64,000 nucleotides of DNA from a virus: positions 1-64,000 of the IMG/VR virus record IMGVR_UViG_3300042691_015010. The stretch is one strand, 5' to 3'. This document shows, one piece after another, positions 5,547 to 12,870 of the stretch. Within the stretch, counting starts at the first letter, position 1. Every line of letters begins with the position of its first letter. The position numbers and the translations under genes are program-made. The notes beneath the pieces are model-generated. The model was given only the letters and a program-made list of their open reading frames with translations, did not search any database and was not told the DNA's origin.

Positions 5547-5699
5547 ATGAAAGCGAAAACAAACAAACTAAACAAACCACGTAACTTTGTAGCAAAAGAC
5601 CTATTCACGCCAAAATACCGAATGAAGGTAGAAGTGAATACCTATAAACGTGCAGTTGAGAAACAAACTTTACGAAAGCAATCGCATGTTCTTTTCTAA
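5547..5699 (+). CDS. Small basic phage protein (DUF7230-like)
   Basis: The 50-residue Lys/Arg-rich product contains NKPRNFVAKDLFTPKYR, which resembles a family of tiny basic phage proteins. The ATG at 5547 was chosen because GGAG ends 6 nt upstream and because earlier in-frame codons lie at or before the expected transcription start. It is the first gene after the strong promoter, as expected for an early gene. Its end overlaps the next gene by 14 nt. The high positive charge suggests nucleic-acid or RNA-polymerase contact, but this is only an inference. Confidence 0.65.
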   Translation: MKAKTNKLNKPRNFVAKDLFTPKYRMKVEVNTYKRAVEKQTLRKQSHVLF

Positions 5700-6123
5700 A
5701 AAAGAAGTTGACGAACCCGCCGATCCTGTTGTCACGAATGATGAGATGAACAGATTTGACGGGTTTTATTTTATTCCTGATTCCGATGATTTTGAAGATA
5801 ACTATAAAATGATTTTCTTCAATATGAAAGAAGAGTATTCTAATTCAACACCAGTTGAAACGTCAGAAATGGGTTTGAAGTATCATCTATGTTTTTTCAA
5901 AACTGATGAAAATGGTGCACCAGAACTAGATGATGCATTTGAGGCAATATTGGTTGATCCCATACAATATGTGAAAAATCTTACTGGCTCAGGTATTGGT
6001 GGTTGTGTACTAAAGAAAACAGATAAATCGGATGGTTGGTGGACAGATTATCTAGATTATCTTACAGGTGGTGAGTTTAAGCAGAAAGTAAAAGAAGCAT
6101 TTGGTTCTATTGCAGACAATTGA
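5686..6123 (+). CDS. Hypothetical acidic phage protein
   Basis: The 145-residue product is acidic (many Asp/Glu in DSDDFEDNYKMIFF and neighbouring stretches) and has no signal peptide, membrane segment or recognised motif. I do not recognise the family. A GTG at 5650 is in frame, but the ATG at 5686 is preferred because it gives a short overlap with the upstream gene. It belongs to the early block between the tRNA array and rubrerythrin. Confidence 0.6.
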   Translation: MFFSKKEVDEPADPVVTNDEMNRFDGFYFIPDSDDFEDNYKMIFFNMKEEYSNSTPVETSEMGLKYHLCFFKTDENGAPELDDAFEAILVDPIQYVKNLTGSGIGGCVLKKTDKSDGWWTDYLDYLTGGEFKQKVKEAFGSIADN

Positions 6124-6137
6124 TTAGGAGATATATT

Positions 6138-6431
6138 ATGACGAACGTTTTTAGTGGTGAATTGAAAGAAGTAAAAAAAGGTCGTAAATGGTTGATCGGT
6201 TTACTTGAAAGTGAAGTTGTTGAAGTGGAATTCACAAAGAAAGATGGCACAAATCGTGTGATGCGTTGTACATTACAGGAAGATTATTTGCCTGAAGTAG
6301 AAGAAGCAATTCTAATTGAAAAAGACAAATGGAAAAAAGACTCTATTGCGGTCTTTGATATTGAGAAAGAAGGTTGGCGTTCATTTCGTTGGGATTCTAT
6401 CAAAACGGTGAAGTTTACTCTTGGAGATTAA
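6138..6431 (+). CDS. WYL-like / SH3-fold small phage protein
   Basis: The 97-residue product carries VEFTKKDGTNRVMRCTL (about 37-53) and a C-terminal WRSFRWDSIKTVKF. This is the pattern of a small SH3-barrel family frequent in T4-like cyanophages and pelagiphages (often called WYL_2 or DUF2693). The start at 6138 is supported by TAGGAG 8 nt upstream. The family is thought to bind nucleic acid or ligands, but its role in phages is unproven. It is translated from the same block as its neighbours. Confidence 0.7.
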   Translation: MTNVFSGELKEVKKGRKWLIGLLESEVVEVEFTKKDGTNRVMRCTLQEDYLPEVEEAILIEKDKWKKDSIAVFDIEKEGWRSFRWDSIKTVKFTLGD

Positions 6432-6432
6432 T

Positions 6433-6723
6433 ATGCCTAAGTATATTGTAGAACAGATTTCCGTACATCGTAATGTATATGTTGTGGAAGCAGAGAATGA
6501 AGTAGAAGCAAAGAAAATTGCATCCGTTGCTGATGACAATTGGCAAGCATGGCTCGGTCATCTTGATGTTGATGTAAACGAATATTCAGATGAACGAATT
6601 GCTTATTTCAAACACAAAGATTACTTCTGGGATGGTGTATCATACAAAGATGAGAATGGCTATCTTGCATATATACATCCGTCGGGTGAAAGAATAGAAC
6701 GTAGAGAAATTCCCATCAAATAA
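6433..6723 (+). CDS. Hypothetical phage protein
   Basis: The 96-residue product begins with a beta-rich stretch (KYIVEQISVHRNVYVVEAENEVEAKKIA), of the kind seen in small ferredoxin-like or 'YIVE...V.A.sE.EA' domains of phage proteins. The C-terminal half is rich in Tyr, Asp and Trp. GGAG ends 8 nt before the ATG, and the start overlaps nothing. There is no catalytic motif. It precedes a tRNA-Gly gene by only 6 nt, so the tRNA is probably cut from the same transcript. Confidence 0.6.
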   Translation: MPKYIVEQISVHRNVYVVEAENEVEAKKIASVADDNWQAWLGHLDVDVNEYSDERIAYFKHKDYFWDGVSYKDENGYLAYIHPSGERIERREIPIK

Positions 6724-6729
6724 GTCAAT

Positions 6730-6806
6730 GCGGGCATAGTGTTCAACGGTTAGCACGTGAGCCTTCCAAGCTTGAAGTAGGAGTTCGAATCTCCCTGCCC
6801 GCTCCA
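6730..6806 (+). tRNA. tRNA-Gly (anticodon TCC)
   Basis: The acceptor GCGGGCA pairs perfectly with TGCCCGC. The anticodon loop is CTTCCAA. The T-arm is AGGAGTTCGAATCTCCC-like, and CCA is encoded. It lies apart from the main array, between two protein genes, and reads GGA/GGG. Confidence 0.95.
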
Positions 6807-6816
6807 AAGGATTATT

Positions 6817-7008
6817 ATGAAATCGTGGACACTAGAAGTAAAACAAATAGAAGATGGCGATTACATATTAGAATTCAATGATGAGATTCTGGCCGAGACT
6901 GGCTGGAAAGAAGGTGATAATCTCACATGGATAGACAACGGTGATGGTTCTTGGACGCTAAAAAAATTAGACGAGAATCATGAAAATACTGAGCAGAATC
7001 AAGAGTAG
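6817..7008 (+). CDS. AbrB-like small phage protein
   Basis: The 63-residue product has WTLEVKQIEDGDYILEF, then AETGWKEGDNLTWIDNGDGSWTLKK. The order of strands and the GW-EGD-L-W motif resemble the swapped-hairpin (AbrB/MazE-like) small proteins found in many phages. The acidic C-terminus (ENHENTEQNQE) is a tail. AAAGG ends 6 nt before the ATG. If it binds DNA it could be a regulator of the early block, but there is no direct evidence. Confidence 0.6.
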   Translation: MKSWTLEVKQIEDGDYILEFNDEILAETGWKEGDNLTWIDNGDGSWTLKKLDENHENTEQNQE

Positions 7009-7035
7009 TTTTTATTATATAATATAGGAGACATT

Positions 7036-7467
7036 ATGAGTTTAAAAGGTACAAAAACAGCGGAGTGCTTGAAAGAGGCTTTTGCTGGTGAATCAATGGC
7101 AAATCGTCGTTATCTGTATTTCGCAAATCAATGTGATATTTCAGGTGAAAACGAATTAGCATCATTGTTCCGTTCTACTGCTGAAGGTGAAACTGGTCAC
7201 GCACATGGTCATATGGAATATTTGATTGAAGGTGGTGCAGGTGAACCCGGCACAGGTATGCCAGCAAAAACTGGTAAAGAAATGCTTGAAGCAGCAATCA
7301 GTGGTGAAACACATGAATACTCTGACATGTATCCTGGCATGGCAAAGATTGCACGTGAAGAAGGTTTTGATGAAGTTGCAGATTGGTTTGAAACATTAGC
7401 CAAAGCAGAACGCTCACATGCTAATCGTTATCAAAAAGCATTAGACAAACATCTTTCTGAACAATAA
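7036..7467 (+). CDS. Rubrerythrin (diiron peroxidase domain only)
   Basis: The 143-residue ferritin-like four-helix protein has the expected ligand motifs: E14/E18 in [17 protein letters not shown]-x2-H at [10 protein letters not shown] (about 50-59), E-x2-H at [11 protein letters not shown] and E-x2-H at [10 protein letters not shown] near the C-terminus. It lacks the C-terminal rubredoxin domain of classical rubrerythrin, like the 'erythrin' forms. It would reduce peroxide or handle iron in the cytoplasm. TAGGAG precedes the ATG by 7 nt. As an auxiliary metabolic gene it may protect the infected cell from oxidative stress. pqqA follows 9 nt downstream. Confidence 0.93.
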   Translation: MSLKGTKTAECLKEAFAGESMANRRYLYFANQCDISGENELASLFRSTAEGETGHAHGHMEYLIEGGAGEPGTGMPAKTGKEMLEAAISGETHEYSDMYPGMAKIAREEGFDEVADWFETLAKAERSHANRYQKALDKHLSEQ

Positions 7468-7476
7468 GGGGAAACT

Positions 7477-7551
7477 ATGAAGTGGACTACACCTGCTGCA
7501 CAAGATATGCGTTTTGGTTTTGAAATCACAATGTATATTGCAAATCGTTAA
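7477..7551 (+). CDS. pqqA: PqqA, PQQ precursor peptide
   Basis: This is a 24-codon gene with AAGGGG 7 nt before the ATG. The product has the complete PqqA pattern: an N-terminal MKW-x2-P-A, then D-x-R-x-G, and the diagnostic E-x3-Y (E16 and Y20 in FEITMYIANR). Cellular PqqA peptides of 23-29 residues end the same way. PqqE, a radical SAM enzyme, links the Glu and Tyr side chains while PqqD holds the peptide; the linked residues become pyrroloquinoline quinone. No pqqB, C, D or E is seen in this window, so the host must supply them. The gene is co-directional with rubrerythrin and followed at once by a terminator. Confidence 0.9.
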   Translation: MKWTTPAAQDMRFGFEITMYIANR

Positions 7552-7554
7552 AAC

Positions 7555-7580
7555 AAAAGCGGCTACCAAGCCGCTTTTTT
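7555..7580. terminator. Bidirectional terminator between pqqA and the minus-strand genes
   Basis: GCGGCT (7559-7564) pairs with AGCCGC (7569-7574) around a four-base loop. It is flanked by AAAA upstream and TTTTTT downstream, so it works in both directions. It ends the pqqA transcript and the converging transcript of the minus-strand pair. Confidence 0.92.
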
Positions 7581-7748
7581 GTTCCACTTTGCTTTTATTC
7601 TAAACTCGGAATCGTTTTTCATATTCTTCAAAGCAGCATTTACTTGTACTGCCAATTTACAATCTTTGGTAACAAGAATTAGATTATTACCTTTGTTGGT
7701 GTAAACGTAATATGTTTCTTCATCTTCAATATATTCAACGTACATCAT
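7563..7748 (-). CDS. Hypothetical small protein
   Basis: The 61-residue product starts MMYVEYIEDEETYYVYTNKGN, contains KDCKLAVQVNAALKNM and ends in a basic tail (KWNKKAAW). No family is recognised. It shares a four-base ATGA overlap with the upstream 264-residue gene on the same strand, so the two are translated together. Its last codons lie in the bidirectional terminator. Confidence 0.6.
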   Translation of the reverse strand: MMYVEYIEDEETYYVYTNKGNNLILVTKDCKLAVQVNAALKNMKNDSEFRIKAKWNKKAAW

Positions 7749-8539
7749 TTTGGTATCTCACAGTCAATCCATTTTAGATTTTGGTAGTATTGATATCCCC
7801 AAGTACCTTTTGGTAATAGACAGCGACCCATTTCAGGATAAACTTCAATACGGATTTGTACGATAGCCCATATCAACCAAGAAACGTAAGCAATAAGAAT
7901 TGTTGATATACTGTATTTCCAAATATTACATTTGATATGATTTATTCTACGGAGTTTTCTTTCTCTTGATATTCTTGCTTGTCTTTCTTGGCGCTGCATT
8001 TGTTCAGCAATAAGAACAGATTGTCGTTTGCCCATTTCTTTCATCATTGCTTCAACCTCAGTCCACAATGCACCTAATTCTGGAGGACTTTGATAAACCA
8101 TAATCTCACGAAGTTCTGTACTCATTTGCTGAAGTTGTTTTTTCATTAGAACACGATTCAATGCTCTTTTACCAAGACTGTCGTTTCCTGTATAAACTTC
8201 GGTATTACTGCGGCGCTCTTCTTCTTCAAAAACAGCCATACATTTGTAATAGTTATCAAAATATGTACCTAACTGATCACCAATTTGTTGGTAGATGTTG
8301 ACCGTTTCACCATCTTTTTTGTTGAGTTCAATGATGCGGTTCTTTTCCGCAATGTACTGATTACGTTCGGCTGTGGTAGGAGGATGATCTTTGTGTTTCT
8401 TGTTGAATTGGTCGTCCAGGTCCTTGAGAACATCTTTGATGTCCCCCGCAGCACCTTTGATATCTTTGTAAAGTTTACAGCCTTCTTTGACCAGTTTGAC
8501 TGCCCCGTTGGCTAGGGCAAAGAGAGTAATCGGATCCAT
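7745..8539 (-). CDS. Hypothetical coiled-coil membrane protein
   Basis: The 264-residue product has a Gly/Lys-rich N-terminus (FALANGAVKLVKEGCKLYKDIKG), a long charged alpha-helical middle with coiled-coil character (about 90-200) and one hydrophobic segment near residues 212-232 (ISTILIAYVSWLIWAIVQI), then a short C-terminal tail with two Cys. Topology suggests a large cytoplasmic part anchored in the inner membrane. Similar proteins of unknown role occur in marine T4-like phages. It faces away from the next promoter and forms a two-gene minus-strand unit. Confidence 0.65.
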   Translation of the reverse strand: MDPITLFALANGAVKLVKEGCKLYKDIKGAAGDIKDVLKDLDDQFNKKHKDHPPTTAERNQYIAEKNRIIELNKKDGETVNIYQQIGDQLGTYFDNYYKCMAVFEEEERRSNTEVYTGNDSLGKRALNRVLMKKQLQQMSTELREIMVYQSPPELGALWTEVEAMMKEMGKRQSVLIAEQMQRQERQARISRERKLRRINHIKCNIWKYSISTILIAYVSWLIWAIVQIRIEVYPEMGRCLLPKGTWGYQYYQNLKWIDCEIPK

Positions 8540-8595
8540 TATCCTTTATGCAACATTTCCTATAAGAAACATGAAAACGTTCAAAAAAGACAATC

Positions 8596-8625
8596 TTGAC
8601 AATCACCCACTATTTATGCTACAAT
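8596..8625 (+). promoter_or_regulatory. Sigma70 promoter for the 8660 gene and downstream replication genes
   Basis: TTGACA at 8596-8601 and TACAAT at 8620-8625 are 18 bp apart. An AATAAATA box (8637-8644) lies just downstream and might act as an additional late element. The next gene starts at 8660 with GGAG upstream. Confidence 0.82.
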
Positions 8626-8659
8626 GTGTTTTGGTGAATAAATACATCATGGAGATGTT

Positions 8660-9727
8660 ATGAGTAGAACAATTGACGTAAAGGCACTATTATCAAATAA
8701 CAAAGAACCCAAGTTTTCGGGTGAATTGTCACAATCGCAACTGACTCAGGCGCTGAGTTGGTATGCTCAAAATCGTGATAGCAAAGATGCAACAAAATAC
8801 GCTACCGATTACTTCAAAAAGAAACTCAAAATCCCGGCTCCAGACGGTCTGAAATCCCAGCCCAGTACATTCGGGTTCATCTGTAGAATCGTGAGCACTG
8901 GAGGGGTCCTAAACGCTTCCAACACTACTTGGTTCAATGAAACAATCGACAAACTCAAACAAGCAACATCAGTTGCCAAACCGACAACCACAAATATCGT
9001 ATCAATTCAGGATCACATTAAGCGGAAAGCATCCGACTGTATCGGAGAACTGGAAGGTCAAATTGACGAATTGATAACAACAGAGTTCAAAGCAAATGTT
9101 TCACCTTATGCAACAATGACTGGCATGGAAGTCAAGGGTGCACATACCAAATTTGTAATTGAACATTTCAAAACACGCCGTGCAGAATATGATGATGTTT
9201 TGACAACCACTGATGCTGATATCAAAGAAGCATATTCAAACTTTACGAAAACACAATTGAAAAAACTTGTTGCATATTGTGATCAGGTAATTGTTGATAG
9301 CATGAAACTTGCTGGTGATGCGGTGAAGTCACGCAAGCCACGCAAACGCAAGGCAAAATCGGCCGATCAAGTTGTTGCTAAAATGAACTACGCAAAAGAT
9401 TTTGCCGAATTGAAACTTGTGTCTATTGATCCTAAAACAATCATCGGTGCATCTTCATTGTGGGTGTATAATACCAAAACACGTAAACTTGGTGTTTATC
9501 ATGCACTTGATGCTGTTGGTCTTGGTATCAAAGGTTCTACGATACAAAACTTTGCCGAGAGTAAGTCAATCAGCAAAACGCTGCGTAAGCCAGCAGTTAC
9601 TTTACCAGAAGTATTGAAAGCTGGTAAAGTTGCACTCCGAAACATACTAAACGACATTCGTGCCGCAGAAACACAGTTGACAGGCCGAATCAATAATGAT
9701 ACAATTTTATTGAGAACAGTAAAATGA
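8660..9727 (+). CDS. Conserved T4-like phage protein of unknown function
   Basis: The 355-residue soluble, lysine-rich protein has a cluster of basic residues in the middle (SRKPRKRKAKS, near 225-235) and a C-terminal block WVYNTKTRKLGVYHALD plus KGSTIQNFAESKSISKTLRKP. I recall homologues in cyanophages and pelagiphages, where it is a hypothetical protein, often near RNase H. The basic linker and position upstream of a nuclease suggest a nucleic-acid role. GGAG lies 7 nt before the ATG, and the stop overlaps the RNase H start (ATGA). Confidence 0.65.
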   Translation: MSRTIDVKALLSNNKEPKFSGELSQSQLTQALSWYAQNRDSKDATKYATDYFKKKLKIPAPDGLKSQPSTFGFICRIVSTGGVLNASNTTWFNETIDKLKQATSVAKPTTTNIVSIQDHIKRKASDCIGELEGQIDELITTEFKANVSPYATMTGMEVKGAHTKFVIEHFKTRRAEYDDVLTTTDADIKEAYSNFTKTQLKKLVAYCDQVIVDSMKLAGDAVKSRKPRKRKAKSADQVVAKMNYAKDFAELKLVSIDPKTIIGASSLWVYNTKTRKLGVYHALDAVGLGIKGSTIQNFAESKSISKTLRKPAVTLPEVLKAGKVALRNILNDIRAAETQLTGRINNDTILLRTVK

Positions 9728-10572
9728 TAATCTTTGACTACAATCAAGTAGCCATCTCTACATTGATGGAACAGATCGGTTCATCTAAAAAACCGGTTGA
9801 AGAAGCATTGGTACGACACATGATACTCAATGTTATCCGAACATATGTAAAGAAATTCAAGGCTACACATGGACCAGAAGTGGTAATTGCATGTGACAAT
9901 CGCAATTACTGGCGCCGTGAAGTATTTCCACAATACAAAGCATCACGTAGAAAAGCACGTGAGTCCTCTGGTCATGACTGGAACTCCATCTTTGAATGTC
10001 TACACAAAATCAAAGAAGAACTAAAAGAACATTCACCATACAAAGTGGTTGATGTTGATACCGCAGAAGCAGATGATATTATTGCCACTTTGACGATACG
10101 CAATTCGGCGCATCAAAAGATAATGATTCTATCATCCGACAAAGACTTTGCACAGTTGCAAAAGTTTGCCAATGTTGAGCAGTATTCGCCAATACTAAAG
10201 AAGTTCATCAAAGAACCTCTGCCAGCGGTGCAATTGAAACAGATGATTATTCGTGGTGACAAGGGCGACGGCATACCAAACATCCTATCTGCTGATGATA
10301 GCATTATCAATGGTATTCGTCAAAAGCCTATCACTGAAGCCAAAATCATAAACTGGCTCAATCAAGCACCAGAAGAGTTCTGTGAAGGTGAAATGCTGCG
10401 TAATTACAAACGCAATGAAATGATGATTGATCTGACCAAAGTGCCAGAAACACTCCAGCAATCCATCATAGATACATATGATAGTGCTACTGGTCACACC
10501 AAACAGCATTTCATGAATTACATGATTGCAAATAAACTGAAAAACTTGATTGAAGTCATTGACGAATTTTAG
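9724..10572 (+). CDS. rnh: T4-type RNase H (5'-3' flap exonuclease)
   Basis: The 282-residue FEN-family nuclease has metal-binding acidic residues in the usual order: D5 (IIFDYN), D58 (ACDNRNYWRR), E115/D117/D118 (AEADDI), D139/D141 (SSDKDF) and D179/D182 (GDKGDGIPN). The FPQYKASRR segment (68-76) is typical of phage members. It removes RNA primers and flaps from lagging-strand fragments during phage replication. It is coupled to the upstream gene by an ATGA overlap. Confidence 0.92.
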   Translation: MIIFDYNQVAISTLMEQIGSSKKPVEEALVRHMILNVIRTYVKKFKATHGPEVVIACDNRNYWRREVFPQYKASRRKARESSGHDWNSIFECLHKIKEELKEHSPYKVVDVDTAEADDIIATLTIRNSAHQKIMILSSDKDFAQLQKFANVEQYSPILKKFIKEPLPAVQLKQMIIRGDKGDGIPNILSADDSIINGIRQKPITEAKIINWLNQAPEEFCEGEMLRNYKRNEMMIDLTKVPETLQQSIIDTYDSATGHTKQHFMNYMIANKLKNLIEVIDEF

Positions 10573-10584
10573 AAATGGAAAACT

Positions 10585-11016
10585 ATGAGTTCTGAGAAAC
10601 TATACTCCGAAATATTTGAAGAGTTTGAAAAAACAACAACAAAACAGGAACGAATAAACCTTCTTCGTCGTGAAGGCGATGAACGCTTTCGTTTCTTTCT
10701 ACAATTAGCATTCAATCCTGCAATTGAGTTTGATATTGTGTTACCACACATGTATCGTCCAGCAAAAGAACCAGCTGGGTTGAACTTTGCTTATCTTGAT
10801 ACCGAGATGCCTAAGATGTATCGGTTTATCAAGAATCATCCAATGCGTCCACCAGAGTTTACCGCAGATAAGACTACGCAGATTATTTTGGTTATATTAG
10901 AATCACTGCACCGTGATGAGTCTGCGCTTTTTCTGAAAATACTAAAAAAAGAATTCAAAGTAAAAAATCTTACACACAATTTAGTCAAAGAAGCATTTCC
11001 TGATTTAGTGATATGA
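10585..11016 (+). CDS. Conserved T4-like phage protein (DUF6433-like)
   Basis: The 143-residue alpha-helical protein has SEIFEEFEKTTTKQERINLLRREGDERFRFFLQLAFNP at its N-terminus and VKEAFPDLV at its end. The LF(L)KIL..EFKVKNLTHNLVKEAFPDL segment recalls the N-terminal region of ligase-like proteins. Homologues are found next to RNase H in T4-like marine phages but have no assigned function. It overlaps the following nucleotidyltransferase gene by ATGA, so all are probably one transcript. Confidence 0.65.
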   Translation: MSSEKLYSEIFEEFEKTTTKQERINLLRREGDERFRFFLQLAFNPAIEFDIVLPHMYRPAKEPAGLNFAYLDTEMPKMYRFIKNHPMRPPEFTADKTTQIILVILESLHRDESALFLKILKKEFKVKNLTHNLVKEAFPDLVI

Positions 11017-11510
11017 GAATAGTCGTTGTCTCTGGTGGTTTTGATCCCATTCATTCAGGTCATCTTGCAATGCTGCGTGAAGCAGCGGGCATGGGCGACA
11101 AACTAATCGTTGGTGTAAACTCCGACATCTGGCTCACACGCAAGAAAGGCAAACCGTTCATGAACATACATGAACGCAAGGCTATTCTGCAAGCAATTCG
11201 TTGGGTAGATGAAGTGTTGGAGTTTGACGATTCTGATGGTACTGCATGTGAATTACTTGAACGAGTAATATCATATTATACAACACGAATATATGAAAGT
11301 CATGAGTTTATTTTCGCAAACGGCGGAGATAGAACTGAAGAAAACAATGCCGAAGCAAATGTACCTGGATGGCAATTTGCTTATGGTGTTGGTGGTAGTG
11401 ATAAAAGGAATTCATCATCTTGGTTATTGAGGAGCTGGAATGAAAGTAGCGATAGTGACACCGACCATAGGTTCAGATTATTTGGAGAAGTGCGTAGAGT
11501 CAATCCGTAA
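11013..11510 (+). CDS. Cytidylyltransferase-family nucleotidyltransferase
   Basis: The 165-residue protein begins VVSGGFDPIHSGHLAML; GFDPIHSGH is the HxGH nucleotide-binding motif of the glycerol-3-phosphate cytidylyltransferase / ADP-heptose synthase (RfaE domain II) superfamily. VGVNSD, ERKAIL and GGDR further support this. It would activate a sugar or polyol phosphate with a nucleotide. The usual family core ends near SSSWLLRSW; the last ~20 residues overlap the next gene by 71 nt in another frame, so the tail may be non-conserved. It starts a cassette of sugar genes. Confidence 0.85.
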   Translation: MRIVVVSGGFDPIHSGHLAMLREAAGMGDKLIVGVNSDIWLTRKKGKPFMNIHERKAILQAIRWVDEVLEFDDSDGTACELLERVISYYTTRIYESHEFIFANGGDRTEENNAEANVPGWQFAYGVGGSDKRNSSSWLLRSWNESSDSDTDHRFRLFGEVRRVNP

Positions 11511-12198
11511 TCAAACTTATGAAAATCTAACACATTATATTTTTGTTGATGGTGACGAATATACAGACAAAGTTATAGAAGTCACAAAAAATATTTCTGA
11601 TGAAAAAATAAAAGGAGTATTTCTTGAAGAGAATGTTGGCAAAGGTTGGTACGGGCATCGTGTATATGCTGCATGTGGTTTTCTTGTCAATGCTGATGTT
11701 GTATGTTATCTTGACGAAGATAATTGGTTTGAACCTAATCATGTTGAGAAACTTGTGGAGAGAATCCAAAAAGGTGCTGATTGGGCATACTCACTGAGAA
11801 AGATTGTTGATAAAGAAGGTAATTATGTTTGTGATGATAACTGTGAATCATTAGGCCAATGGCCAATCTATTTCAATCCCGATGCATATCATATTGATAC
11901 TTCATCATTCATGGTGAAGGCTGATATTGCCCGTAAACTTGGTGCAGCATGGTATGGACAGTGGGGTGCAGATCGCCAGTTCTTCAATGCACTGAAGCAA
12001 TATTTTCCAAACTTTGCATGTTCAAAACAGTATTCGTTGAACTATCGGTTAGATGGTAATCCTAATTCTGTGAATGCAGAGTTCTTTGATAAAGGTAATG
12101 CAGAAAACGCCAAACAATATCCAGATGGCTTTCCTTGGCAAAAGCAATACTCTGAAGAGTATATTGTAGGTCCTGGTATAACAATAGTGAGTGGATAA
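11440..12198 (+). CDS. Family 2 glycosyltransferase
   Basis: The 252-residue GT-A fold protein begins MKVAIVTPTIGSDYLEKCVESIRNQTY, the standard GT2 opening. It has a metal-binding DxD-like motif at YLDEDNWFEP (about 89-98) and a later acidic WGADRQF that may hold the catalytic base. It would transfer a nucleotide-activated sugar onto an acceptor, in the cytoplasm or at the membrane. GAGGAG lies 6 nt before the ATG. Neighbouring nucleotidyltransferase, epimerase and cupin genes suggest that the donor sugar is made by the phage itself. Confidence 0.88.
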   Translation: MKVAIVTPTIGSDYLEKCVESIRNQTYENLTHYIFVDGDEYTDKVIEVTKNISDEKIKGVFLEENVGKGWYGHRVYAACGFLVNADVVCYLDEDNWFEPNHVEKLVERIQKGADWAYSLRKIVDKEGNYVCDDNCESLGQWPIYFNPDAYHIDTSSFMVKADIARKLGAAWYGQWGADRQFFNALKQYFPNFACSKQYSLNYRLDGNPNSVNAEFFDKGNAENAKQYPDGFPWQKQYSEEYIVGPGITIVSG

Positions 12199-12398
12199 TG
12201 TCAGAAACACATAAGAGAACGATTGTTCGTGCAATCAGTTGGCGTATCGTAGCAACATTAGTTACAGCAGCATTTACAGGACTGTCTGGTGCTATTATCA
12301 TCAATATTTGGATGACTGTTGCACATTACATTCACGAAAGAGCATGGTTGAAATTGAATTGGGGAAAAATAAATGAAAGTGCAGAACACGGAGATTGA
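12198..12398 (+). CDS. DUF2061-type small membrane protein
   Basis: The 66-residue product has RTIVRAISWRIVATLVTAAFTGLSGAIIINIWMT followed by YIHERAW and WGK, the order seen in DUF2061 membrane proteins. Two short hydrophobic spans are likely. TAA of the glycosyltransferase overlaps its ATG. DUF2061 proteins accompany sulphate or sugar nucleotide genes in bacteria, but their role is unknown; here it sits inside the glycan cassette and may anchor or assist it. Confidence 0.75.
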   Translation: MSETHKRTIVRAISWRIVATLVTAAFTGLSGAIIINIWMTVAHYIHERAWLKLNWGKINESAEHGD

Positions 12399-12870
12399 AG
12401 GACTAAAAGTTATTCAACCGATAGTGTATGAAGATTATCGTGGCACAAACTTTGAATCATACAACAAGTTTACCTATCATCATGATGACATCACACACTC
12501 ATTTGTAGTAGATAGCATTTCAACATCACGCAAGCATGTTCTTCGTGGTATTCATGGTGATGACAAAACCACAAAGCTAGTTTCATGTTTATATGGTACA
12601 ATTTTTGTTGTGGTAGTTGATACTAGATATCCGTCAAGAACTTTTAGGGTGTATGAAACATTTACTTTGTCTGATAGAAACAAACATCAATTGTTGATTC
12701 CACCTGGGTGTGGTAATGCTCACTTAGTTATGTCTGACGAGTGTGTATTCAGTTACAAACTTGATCAATATTATGATCGTGATTCACAGTTTACAATCAA
12801 GTGGAATGATCCGATGTATAACATTCCTTGGCCTATAAAAAATCCTATTTTGTCAGAAAGAGATAGATGA
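12373..12870 (+). CDS. RfbC-like cupin sugar epimerase
   Basis: The 165-residue cupin has EDYRG (20-24), SRKHVLRGIHGDDKTTKLV (52-70) and LIPPGCGNAHLV (110-121), the conserved blocks of dTDP-4-dehydrorhamnose 3,5-epimerase relatives. H59/H62-type histidines and the Arg of VLRG fit the active site. It would epimerise or isomerise a 4-keto nucleotide sugar. It overlaps DUF2061 by 26 nt and the following epimerase by ATGA. Confidence 0.82.
   Translation: MKVQNTEIEGLKVIQPIVYEDYRGTNFESYNKFTYHHDDITHSFVVDSISTSRKHVLRGIHGDDKTTKLVSCLYGTIFVVVVDTRYPSRTFRVYETFTLSDRNKHQLLIPPGCGNAHLVMSDECVFSYKLDQYYDRDSQFTIKWNDPMYNIPWPIKNPILSERDR

Noticed and set aside
7018-7023. TATAAT before rubrerythrin as a promoter
   Set aside because: No -35-like hexamer is found 16-19 bp upstream; the AT-rich ribosome-binding region explains it.
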